From contig CAWAWG010000021.1 in NCBI GenBank assembly GCA_963785645.1, positions 62,001 through 126,000 on the forward strand: a stretch of 64,000 bases of DNA, read 5' to 3'. A program made the translations under genes and the position numbers. Below the pieces are notes generated by a model, which worked only from the letters and a program-made list of their open reading frames with translations, was not told where the DNA came from and did no database searches. This document shows positions 51,671-57,824 of the stretch, piece by piece (the stretch's first letter is position 1; the number at the start of each line of letters is the position of its first letter). This stretch comes from Trebonia sp963785645 (GTDB lineage Bacteria; Actinomycetota; Actinomycetes; Streptosporangiales; Streptosporangiaceae).

Positions 51671-51787
51671 TCAGATCTCGACGAGATAGCTGGTAAACCC
51701 GCCGTCGCCGCTGGTGACACCCGAGATGGCCACTCGCCGAGGTGTCACGTCGGGCCGGTCGACCTCGCCCATCCAAGAGACAAGCAT
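51671..51787 (-). CDS. Possible tiny protein (38 aa) overlapping the XRE gene end
   Basis: A minus-strand reading frame from ATG 51787 to TGA 51671, in a different frame from the XRE gene it overlaps. The product contains RRVAISGVTSGDGGFTSYLV, which looks like ordinary protein rather than shadow translation. There is no clear ribosome-binding site. It may be a separate small protein, or the displaced C-terminus of the XRE gene if an indel lies between 51787 and 51800. Confidence 0.35.
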   Translation of the reverse strand: MLVSWMGEVDRPDVTPRRVAISGVTSGDGGFTSYLVEI

Positions 51788-51978
51788 TTACGACTATCGC
51801 ACGCCTTGGCCAGCTTCTCGGAGAACGGGCGCTTGCCGTTCTCGACCATGCTCAGCGGGCCGAAGTTGATCCCCGCGTGCGCGGCAAGATCTCGCAGGGT
51901 CCACCCATGGGCCTGCCGGTCACGTTTCATTTGACGCCCGAGGTGCGTAGCGGCGTCGTTGCTGCTAGTTACGCTCAT
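51745..51978 (-). CDS. Short XRE-family helix-turn-helix protein, probably truncated
   Basis: 77 residues from ATG 51978. HLGRQMKRDRQAHGWTLRDL, then AAHAGINFGPLSMVENGKRP, is a typical HTH with recognition helix, as in actinomycete XRE regulators. These usually continue for another 200 residues (DUF5753). Here similarity ends after FSEKLAKACD and a stop comes 16 codons later. It is either a deletion remnant or frame-shifted. The longer frame back to 52068 lacks similarity. Confidence 0.7.
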   Translation of the reverse strand: MSVTSSNDAATHLGRQMKRDRQAHGWTLRDLAAHAGINFGPLSMVENGKRPFSEKLAKACDSRKCLSLGWARSTGPT

Positions 51979-52134
51979 GCCGGCCGGTTTCCACAAAGCC
52001 CGACGCTTCGTCACTCTCTGCGCAAAATCGTTACAACGCACACTGTTGCCAATGAGGGCAGGTATCAACCCATCAGCCGCTATCCGGACTAGAAGTGGAT
52101 TGATCTGGCCCGGCTCAAGGTCACTGGGATGTTA

Positions 52135-52290
52135 TTACTTGCTCCAGCTGGAGAGCGCAAAGCCCGGATCGTCGGGATTAATCGATACCATGTAGGTGTA
52201 TGTCGCTATGGCATCGCCCGAATCGTTTGTGTAGGTTAGCGTTACGACGCTCGGGTTACCGGGATTCGATTCCACCTTCACTTCGGCCAT
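52135..52290 (-). CDS. Small hypothetical protein (51 aa)
   Basis: Minus-strand frame ATG 52290 to TAA 52135. The product starts MAEVKVESNPGNPSVVTLTY and ends FALSSWSK, a balanced beta-strand-like composition with low GC at third positions compared with neighbours. No family is recognised. It lies between the truncated XRE gene and the leader of the kinase-like gene in an accessory-looking block. Upstream there is only a weak AGG, so expression is uncertain. Confidence 0.5.
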   Translation of the reverse strand: MAEVKVESNPGNPSVVTLTYTNDSGDAIATYTYMVSINPDDPGFALSSWSK

Positions 52291-52341
52291 GCCTAGTTCT
52301 ATCAAGCTGACTGGTCATCCGGCTAGACGACATACACTGAC

Positions 52342-52407
52342 TTTGCGGGGTGATCCTGCCCGGCTTATCCATTTTGTACCCCGCAAACTTAGTGCATGTC
52401 TGCGGGG
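52342..52407 (+). promoter_or_regulatory. Three-strand alternative hairpin upstream of the guanylate-kinase-like gene
   Basis: TTTGCGGGGT (52342-52351) is the exact reverse complement of ACCCCGCAAA (52378-52387). A third element TGCGGGG (52401-52407) can also pair with CCCCGCA in the middle strand. The middle strand could therefore pair with either flank, and the downstream pairing would lie just before the ribosome-binding site AAGGGGG. This is the layout of an attenuator or a translational switch. Confidence 0.45.
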
Positions 52408-52419
52408 AAGGGGGTTACG

Positions 52420-53052
52420 GTGGCTCAACTGGATGCTCGGCCTTTGCTCGTAGTCATCTCAGGGCCGAGTGGTGCGGGCAAAGGGACCGCGCTCGATCAC
52501 GCGGTCCGTACGCTGCCGGTTCGAAGGATCCCAACGTACACGACTCGTCCGATGCGCTCGGGAGAGAAGGACGGCACCGACTACGAGTACGTGAATGAGG
52601 AGAGATTTTTCCAGCTTCACGAGGAAGGTGCCATATTCGAATATACCCGGACCTACTCGCGAAGCTACTACGGTTCGCCGAGCGCCCTCCTTCATGATGA
52701 CATTCAGGACCCGCTGATTGTTGAGCTGGACCCTAACGGCTTCGCCCGCGTCCGGGCGGCGTCCGCACGAAGGGTCGTCGGGATTTTCGTGACAACTTCG
52801 TCGGAATCCGAGTTGCGGTCCCGGCTGGCCGCCAGGTCGCAGGACCCTGACATCGCCCAAAGGCTCAAGATACGCACCGACCAGATGGTGTGGGCGTGGA
52901 ACTACGATTACGTAGTCTTCAATGAAGACAGGGAACAGTTCCTGGCTGGACTGACGGCAATAATAGAATCGGAACTGCTCAGGACGAGCGGCGCCAGGCG
53001 AATGCTGGACCTACGCCAAGAAATGGACCTTACCCTGAAGGAAGCAAAGTAG
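52420..53052 (+). CDS. Divergent guanylate kinase-like protein
   Basis: 210 residues from GTG 52420. Gmk features: P-loop ISGPSGAGKGT near residue 13, TTRPMRSGEKDGTDYEYV (GMP-binding region), IFEYTRTYSRSYYGSP, and YVVFNEDREQF near the C-terminus. Spacing matches guanylate kinase, but the lid and C-terminal tail (MLDLRQEMDLTLKEAK) are divergent. GTG 52420 is preferred over ATG 52396 because AAGGGGG lies 6 bases upstream. A housekeeping gmk would normally sit near rpoZ or pyrimidine genes. Here the neighbours are small accessory genes and codon usage is less GC-rich, so horizontal origin and a specialised role are likely. Confidence 0.75.
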   Translation: MAQLDARPLLVVISGPSGAGKGTALDHAVRTLPVRRIPTYTTRPMRSGEKDGTDYEYVNEERFFQLHEEGAIFEYTRTYSRSYYGSPSALLHDDIQDPLIVELDPNGFARVRAASARRVVGIFVTTSSESELRSRLAARSQDPDIAQRLKIRTDQMVWAWNYDYVVFNEDREQFLAGLTAIIESELLRTSGARRMLDLRQEMDLTLKEAK

Positions 53053-53067
53053 GGCGGACGCTGCGGC

Positions 53068-53103
53068 GGATAGTTTTACACACCGGAATGTGCAAAACTA
53101 TCC
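53068..53103. terminator. Hairpin terminator between convergent genes
   Basis: GGATAGTTTTACACA (53068-53082) pairs with TGTGCAAAACTATCC (53089-53103) with a single mismatch and a 6-nt loop. The A/T block in the stem gives a T-run on either strand, so it can act for both the kinase-like gene and the opposing envelope operon. Confidence 0.75.
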
Positions 53104-53129
53104 ACCCTTCGCCGCCACGCCCGGCCGGA

Positions 53130-53711
53130 TCAGGTGAGGTGCCGGTCGAACGCCTGGCTGAACTGCAGGCGCAGCACCGTGGGGATCTTTTCCAGCTCAA
53201 GGGCACTGCGCAGGTGGGGGAGGGCCTCGTTCTCGATGCCGACCCGTATCAAGCCCGGATCGGCGCGGTTTTCCGCCGTGACGCCCAGCCGGAGGCCGGG
53301 GGTGGTCGAAGATCCGTGCAAGAGTGCGTCGGCTCCCCGGATGCTGGGGTGACTCTTGAGCTCGTCGGTGATGGCACCGGTGGCAGCGTCGGCGCGCAGC
53401 GTTGTTGTTCCGTGCAGGCGGTCGGGTTCGAGCGGCATCCGGCGGACGGCCCTGATCCTGGTCTGGGCCGTCATCCACCAGAACGCGAGCACGGCGATGA
53501 GGAAGCTGGCCGCGGCCACGACCGGCCACACCCAGCTGTTCTTCGTCGGGTACTGGACTTGCCCGTGCGTCAGCACCGGCGCCTGCGAGTTTCCGAGCAC
53601 GGACGTGGAGGCCTGCAAGCTGCGGGCCAGGACGGCGCCGGCGCCGAGCAGGAGGATCAGCCCGATGATCACAAGCCCGGTGCGGCTGACCCGCGCGGTG
53701 TGGCGTGTCAT
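53130..53711 (-). CDS. AmaP-like alkaline shock membrane anchor protein
   Basis: 193 residues. Two membrane spans lie near residues 12-30 (TGLVIIGLILLLGAGAVLA) and 60-80 (WPVVAAASFLIAVLAFWW), followed by a cytoplasmic alpha/beta domain (GAITDELKSHPSIRGADALL). In Staphylococcus AmaP anchors Asp23 to the membrane. Being the last gene of an operon with three Asp23 proteins supports the same role here. The start is 53711, 5 bp after the previous stop. Confidence 0.82.
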   Translation of the reverse strand: MTRHTARVSRTGLVIIGLILLLGAGAVLARSLQASTSVLGNSQAPVLTHGQVQYPTKNSWVWPVVAAASFLIAVLAFWWMTAQTRIRAVRRMPLEPDRLHGTTTLRADAATGAITDELKSHPSIRGADALLHGSSTTPGLRLGVTAENRADPGLIRVGIENEALPHLRSALELEKIPTVLRLQFSQAFDRHLT

Positions 53712-53716
53712 CGTGG

Positions 53717-54379
53717 CTAGCCCTCCTTACGGCGCAGCCGTACCTTGACGCGGACCGGCCAGAGCGGATCCAGCTTGGCGAGCCTGTCCTCGACGACGGC
53801 TTGAACGCTTTCGGCCAGGCCAGCCGGGTCCCGCAGCCGGGTACTGGCCCGCACCCTGACCGAGTTACGGCCGGTTCTCACCTTGGCGCGGTCGATTCCC
53901 GCGATGTCTTCGGCGAGCCAGCCAAGCGACCGGCGCAGGCTGCGCCGCGGCACGCCGATCACGAGCGACTCATCACCGGAAGCCAGCGGGATGGCCCGGG
54001 CCCGGCCGGGAACCAGGGCGATGACGATGAGCAGGAAACCGACGAAGGCGACGGCCGAGGCGACGATGCGGGTCCCCGTATCGTCCCAGTGCACGCTGCT
54101 CTGCAACGGTCCGGCGAAGTCGCCGTGCGGAATGTTCCACAGCGGATGGCCCAGTGCCGCCGACGCCGCCCATATGCAGCCCACGATGCCCGCCGCGGCG
54201 ATCACCGCGGCGACCAGCACGCCGGGGATCCGGCGCCGGGGCCGGAATTCCCGGCGGGCCCGACGGCGCGCGCCGGGCAGCGACCAGGCGTTGGTTCTGG
54301 GCGTGCCTGGCCGCCCTTCTTCGGGTAGCAGCAGCACGGAATCGCCGGGCTGGCCGGCGGTGCCGCTCACCGCTGCCAC
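53717..54379 (-). CDS. Two-span envelope protein of the Asp23 operon (DUF6286-like)
   Basis: 220 residues. A basic N-terminus leads to two spans near residues 52-75 (IPGVLVAAVIAAAGIVGCIW) and 105-125 (IVASAVAFVGFLLIVIALV). The C-terminal domain has RRSLRRSLGWLAEDIAGID and ends WPVRVKVRLRRKEG, which resembles actinomycete DUF6286 proteins and AmaP-type folds. It overlaps the upstream Asp23 gene by 13 bases. Function unknown beyond membership of the envelope-stress operon. Confidence 0.78.
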   Translation of the reverse strand: MAAVSGTAGQPGDSVLLLPEEGRPGTPRTNAWSLPGARRRARREFRPRRRIPGVLVAAVIAAAGIVGCIWAASAALGHPLWNIPHGDFAGPLQSSVHWDDTGTRIVASAVAFVGFLLIVIALVPGRARAIPLASGDESLVIGVPRRSLRRSLGWLAEDIAGIDRAKVRTGRNSVRVRASTRLRDPAGLAESVQAVVEDRLAKLDPLWPVRVKVRLRRKEG

Positions 54380-54753
54380 CCGAGCAGCAGGCGGGTCACC
54401 TCGATGTCCACGTGGCGCACCTCGATGCCGGTCAGGCGGTACACCCGCTCCATGACGTGCCTGCGCACCTCGCGGCTCAGGCTGCGCACCGGGGCGGAGT
54501 AGGCCAGCGTCAGGCGCACCTCGATCATCGCCAGGTTGCCGTTGACCCGGGCGGATACCCGGGCGGGGCCCTCCCCGGTCTGGCGGCCGAGCGTGATCCC
54601 GATCAGTTGCCTGGCCGCGCCGCCGGTCTGCGCGACCTCGGCCACCGCCTGGGTGGCGACCTGGGTGACCACCCGGTCGGCGATGGTGGTGCGGCCCCGC
54701 TGTCCGGGCACCGTCAGCGGGCCGGGCGGAACTGCCAGGTCGAGGGCGCTCAC
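54367..54753 (-). CDS. Asp23/Gls24-family envelope stress protein
   Basis: 128 residues, single Asp23 domain: TIADRVVTQVATQAVAEVAQ, then VNGNLAMIEVRLTLAYSAPV and MERVYRLTGIEVRHVDIEV. It is cytoplasmic and membrane-associated through AmaP in other species. Its start overlaps the preceding gene's stop by 4 bases, and its end overlaps the next gene, so it is translated as part of a tight operon. Confidence 0.85.
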   Translation of the reverse strand: MSALDLAVPPGPLTVPGQRGRTTIADRVVTQVATQAVAEVAQTGGAARQLIGITLGRQTGEGPARVSARVNGNLAMIEVRLTLAYSAPVRSLSREVRRHVMERVYRLTGIEVRHVDIEVTRLLLGWQR

Positions 54754-54947
54754 GGCGACCTCCGCTCCCGCGTGACGAACAGCCTGCTCAGGTCGAGTTC
54801 CCCGGTGAGCGCCCGCCCGGTGACATAGCCGACAAGGCCGAGCACCAGCACGATCACGAACGCCGACCAGCCGCCGAACGCGCCGGCGAAGCCCAAGGCG
54901 ATTCCGAACGCCAACCCGAGGATCGGCAGCATGCGAACCTCATCCAT
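54750..54947 (-). CDS. Small two-span membrane protein (DUF2273-like)
   Basis: 65 residues from ATG 54947. Two hydrophobic segments, ILGLAFGIALGFAGAFGG and FVIVLVLGLVGYVTG, and a basic tail FVTRERRSP. Small proteins of this type (DUF2273) are regular members of Asp23 operons. A longer upstream frame is not credible. It overlaps the next gene by 4 bases. Confidence 0.8.
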   Translation of the reverse strand: MDEVRMLPILGLAFGIALGFAGAFGGWSAFVIVLVLGLVGYVTGRALTGELDLSRLFVTRERRSP

Positions 54948-55003
54948 TGGCAGTTTCCCCCGTTTTCCTATCGTTTGTCCTACTCGGCCCGGCGGCCGTA
55001 CTG

Positions 55004-55357
55004 CTACGTCTGGTGACGGGCAGCCGACGCCATCGCTGCCTCGGGGCGCGCCGGCGGCGGCGTGATGTCGCCGATCACGACGTCCACCACCCGGCCTTCC
55101 GCCAGCGGCTCCACGGCTTGCCTGACCTGCGCCGCGACCTGCGCAAGGGGCAGACCGTAGCGAGCCACCACGCAGATCTCGACCTCCGTCGGCCGGACCG
55201 CCACCCCGGACACGGTCCGGCCGGGCAGGTAGGTCGCCACCGGGATGCCGGGGTTCTGGGTCAGCCCCGCTACGTCCGGGCACCTGATCACGGTCGCGGC
55301 GATCCGGTCGGCGAGTTTGGCCACCTCATCCAGTGGCTGCCCGCCTCGTCCGGTCAT
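55004..55357 (-). CDS. Short Asp23-like protein
   Basis: 117 residues from ATG 55357. LADRIAATVIRCPDVAGLTQ, then VEICVVARYGLPLAQVAAQV and DVVIGDITPPPARPE, match the Asp23 fold in shortened form. ATG 55357 follows the previous stop by 16 bp. TCATTGGACCCGC occurs at 55354 and 55374, so the start of this gene and the end of the previous one carry a duplicated sequence. Expected role: envelope homeostasis with the neighbouring Asp23 proteins. Confidence 0.75.
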   Translation of the reverse strand: MTGRGGQPLDEVAKLADRIAATVIRCPDVAGLTQNPGIPVATYLPGRTVSGVAVRPTEVEICVVARYGLPLAQVAAQVRQAVEPLAEGRVVDVVIGDITPPPARPEAAMASAARHQT

Positions 55358-55373
55358 TGGACCCGCTCGTCCC

Positions 55374-55847
55374 TCATTGGACCCGCGGGCTGGACGTGTT
55401 GGCGTCCTGATCACCAGGAAGGTGCACGTCGTCGATGCCGATGTTGACTTCGGTGACATCGAGGCCGCAGATGCGTTCCACCGAGCCGATCACATTGGCC
55501 CGGACCGCGGCGGCCACGTCCGGAATGGACACCCCGTACTCGACTACCAGGTCGAGATCCGCGGCGGCCTGCCGCTCGCCGACTTCGACCAGCACTCCCT
55601 GGGTGTCGCTGGCCCGGGTGCCGGGGACTCGCTGCCGGACGGCGCCGATCATCCGCGCGGTTCCCGTTCCCATGGCGTATACGCCGTCCACCTCGCGGGT
55701 CGCGATCGCGACGATCTTCGCCACCACAACTTCGGAAATGCTCGTGCGCCCGTGCTCGCTCGCCAGCTCGGCGCTGGCCCGGCGCGGCCCGGGAACAGTG
55801 GGCGTCATGGCCACGCTGGTCGTGCCTTCGGTCTCAGATGTGCTCAC
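55374..55847 (-). CDS. Asp23/Gls24-family envelope stress protein, first gene of operon
   Basis: 157 residues with the best Asp23 match: SISEVVVAKIVAIATREVDG, then VYAMGTGTARMIGAVRQRVP, DLVVEYGVSIPDVAAAVR and VTEVNIGIDDVHLPGD. It heads the minus-strand operon. The 177-bp gap to the divergent sigma gene probably holds both promoters, so the ECF sigma factor may control this operon; that is inference from position. Confidence 0.88.
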   Translation of the reverse strand: MSTSETEGTTSVAMTPTVPGPRRASAELASEHGRTSISEVVVAKIVAIATREVDGVYAMGTGTARMIGAVRQRVPGTRASDTQGVLVEVGERQAAADLDLVVEYGVSIPDVAAAVRANVIGSVERICGLDVTEVNIGIDDVHLPGDQDANTSSPRVQ

Positions 55848-56024
55848 CGTCTTGGCCCCCTGTACGTCGGTGTCTGTCTCGCTAGCGAGCCCTGCCAGCC
55901 CTCCGATCAGGCGGGACTCAGTGTTAAGACGCGGGATCGCCGCAGTTCGTCACGGGTGTGAAACATGTCAATTGCGCGACATATAAGGAGGTTGATCCGC
56001 CCGTGACCTGGGCATGCGGGCGGT

Positions 56025-56672
56025 ATGGGGGGCAAGCCGGACGGTGGCGCTGAGCCGGGGTTCGGTGTGCCCCGGCCGCGCCCGGCCGACGCGGCCGACG
56101 CCGCCGGTGACGGACAGCCGGCGTTTTCCGCGCTCGCCGCCCTCGATGACGCCACGCTGGTCGCGCGAGCCCGCGAAGGAGATGTCTCGGCGTTCGAGGC
56201 CCTTGTCCGGCGCTACCAGATGCCGGTCTACCGGATCGCGGTGCGCATCCTGCCCGACGCCGGCACCGCCGCCGACACCGCCCAGGAAGCCTTCGTCACG
56301 GCCTGGCGGCGCCTGTGCGACATCAAGGCGGAACAGGCCTTCGCCGCCTGGCTGTACCGCATCACCGTCACGCGGGCACTCAGCACCCTGCGTGCCGTCC
56401 GGCCGCACGTGCCTCTCGACGAGCTCACCACCGCCTGTGACCGGCTCCCCGGCCCCGAGGAGCACGCACTCGCCGACGGTCTCGCCGCCGCGCTGCGCTG
56501 CGCCCTGAACCGCCTGACACCTGAGCAGCGGGCCTGCTGGATACTCAGGGAGCTGGAGGGATTGTCCTATGAAGAGGTCGCCACCGTCCTGCATACGACT
56601 CCGGGTGCCGTCCGCGGACGGCTGCACCGAGCCCGCCCTCAGCTGGCAGAGGAGCTTAAGCCATGGCGGTGA
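56025..56672 (+). CDS. ECF-type RNA polymerase sigma factor
   Basis: 215 residues. Region 2 reads FEALVRRYQMPVYRIAVRIL, then AADTAQEAFVTAWRRL. Region 4 reads LTPEQRACWILRELEGLSYE, then VATVLHTTPGAVRGRLHRAR. The N-terminus is a Pro/Ala/Asp-rich extension. A strong AAGGAGG (55985-55991) lies 33 bases upstream of ATG 56025, too far to serve it, and the nearer starts are out of frame, so the true N-terminus is uncertain. The stop overlaps the next ATG by 10 bases. It is divergent from the Asp23 operon and cotranscribed with its presumed anti-sigma factor. Confidence 0.88.
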   Translation: MGGKPDGGAEPGFGVPRPRPADAADAAGDGQPAFSALAALDDATLVARAREGDVSAFEALVRRYQMPVYRIAVRILPDAGTAADTAQEAFVTAWRRLCDIKAEQAFAAWLYRITVTRALSTLRAVRPHVPLDELTTACDRLPGPEEHALADGLAAALRCALNRLTPEQRACWILRELEGLSYEEVATVLHTTPGAVRGRLHRARPQLAEELKPWR

Positions 56673-57213
56673 ACCTGGCCGGCGACCGCCTCCCGTGCGG
56701 CCGCAACATCGACCAGTTGTGGGACTCTCTCGTGTTCGGAGCCCCCGACGAGCACGCACGATCATGCGAACACTGCCGGGCCGCGCTGGCCGAGATGCTC
56801 CCGTTGCGCAAGGCCGCTAGCCTGCTAGCGGCCGAACCGGTGCGCCTCCCGGCCGACCTGCAGGCCAAGGTCATGGCCGTGGTCCGCGCGCGGATGGCCG
56901 CCGCTCCCCGCATCGCCCTGCGTGGCCCGGCGGGAGACCGGCTGGTCATCAGCGAGCACGCCGCCGCCGTCATCCTGCGCGCCGCCGGTGACACCGTCGA
57001 CGGCGTGCGGGCCAGAAGCTGCTATCTCTCGCCGCACGCGCACGACGTGAGCACCGGCACCGATCTCAAGCTCAGCATCAGCCTCTGCTTCGACATGCCG
57101 GTGCTCGCCGCCGCGAGGCCGTGCGCGCCGCCGTGCGGACGGCCGCGCGGGCCCAGATGGGCCTCTCGCTCGGTCGTATCGACATCGACGTGGTAGACGT
57201 GCACACCGCCTGA
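56663..57213 (+). CDS. Zinc-finger anti-sigma-like protein fused to an Asp23 domain (one frameshift)
   Basis: About 183 residues. The N-terminal part has HARSCEHCRAALAE near residue 32, the HxxxCxxC zinc-binding pattern of ZAS anti-sigma factors. A C-terminal Asp23-like part follows: DRLVISEHAAAVILRAAGD, VDGVRARSCYLSPHAHD and LKLSISLCFDMPVLAA. After a shift near 57112 it continues EAVRAAVRTAARAQMGLSLG and ends DIDVVDVHTA at TGA 57211. ATG 56663 lies within the sigma gene end, so translation is coupled. The arrangement suggests that the Asp23 domain senses envelope state and the zinc finger holds the sigma factor. Confidence 0.8.
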
Positions 57214-57230
57214 GGCGGGAGCGGGGCGGT

Positions 57231-57572
57231 TTACGCTGTCACGTCCCGGCGGGCGAAGGTGACCGCCGCCGCCGTGATCGCCACGACGATATAGGCCAGG
57301 GCGACGACCACCCCGTGGCTGTAGGTGATGCCGAAGTCCGGGTTGCCGCCGCCCGCGATCGTCGACAGCGAGATCCCCGGCAGCCACGGCGCGGCGCTGG
57401 GCACGATGCGTTCGGGCCCACGAACCCGCAGACCGAGCCCCTCGGGATGGCGAGGTTGACGCCATCCACCACGGTGCGGACCCGACAAACGCTTCGTCAG
57501 CCCGGCGGTCGATACGGCCAGCGACGAACCCGGCGGCTCTCCGGTCCGCTGTGTCACCTCAGTCATCGTCAT
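57231..57572 (-). pseudogene. Chimeric remnant of an ABC transporter operon
   Basis: The 5' part encodes an ABC ATPase N-terminus: GSSLAVSTAGLTKR, then in the next frame VDGVNLAIPRGSVCGFVGPN, the lead-in to Walker A. Instead of the expected GKTT the sequence jumps (about 57405-57415) to what looks like a permease C-terminus: PWLPGISLSTIAGGG, then VVVALAYIVVAITAAAVTF and RRDVTA. The middle of both genes is missing, consistent with one internal deletion of some 1.5-2 kb, plus a frameshift near 57480. It cannot make a functional transporter. Confidence 0.75.
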
Positions 57573-57633
57573 GCGGGGAACAGTACTGACCGGGTTCCGC
57601 TCCGCTGTCGCCTCTAGAGCTATTCTTCACCTG

Positions 57634-57652
57634 CCTGAGAAACATTCTCAGG
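57634..57652 (+). promoter_or_regulatory. Hairpin in the leader region of the glyA-like gene
   Basis: CCTGAGAA (57634-57641) and TTCTCAGG (57645-57652) are exact reverse complements with a 3-nt loop, about 170 bp upstream of the glyA start. It could be part of a structured leader, but no known riboswitch core (glycine, THF, ZTP) is recognised. It could equally be a terminator for an upstream transcript. Confidence 0.3.
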
Positions 57653-57824
57653 AAGCCGCTGTACCTCCGTCGTCCGCCGGAGCACCCGGTGTGTCCGGGG
57701 AGTCACTATTATCAGACAAGCCAGTAAGCCCGGTAGCTGGCGTCCTGCTGCCGGCGGCGCTCCCCGGTTGGAGCGGCCGTGGTCACGTTCCCTGAAGATC
57801 AGTGCCTGTCTGGAGAAGATCACC

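Noticed and set aside
57573..57824. Glycine, THF or ZTP riboswitch upstream of glyA
   Set aside because: Only a simple hairpin is seen; none of the conserved core sequences of these riboswitches could be recognised.
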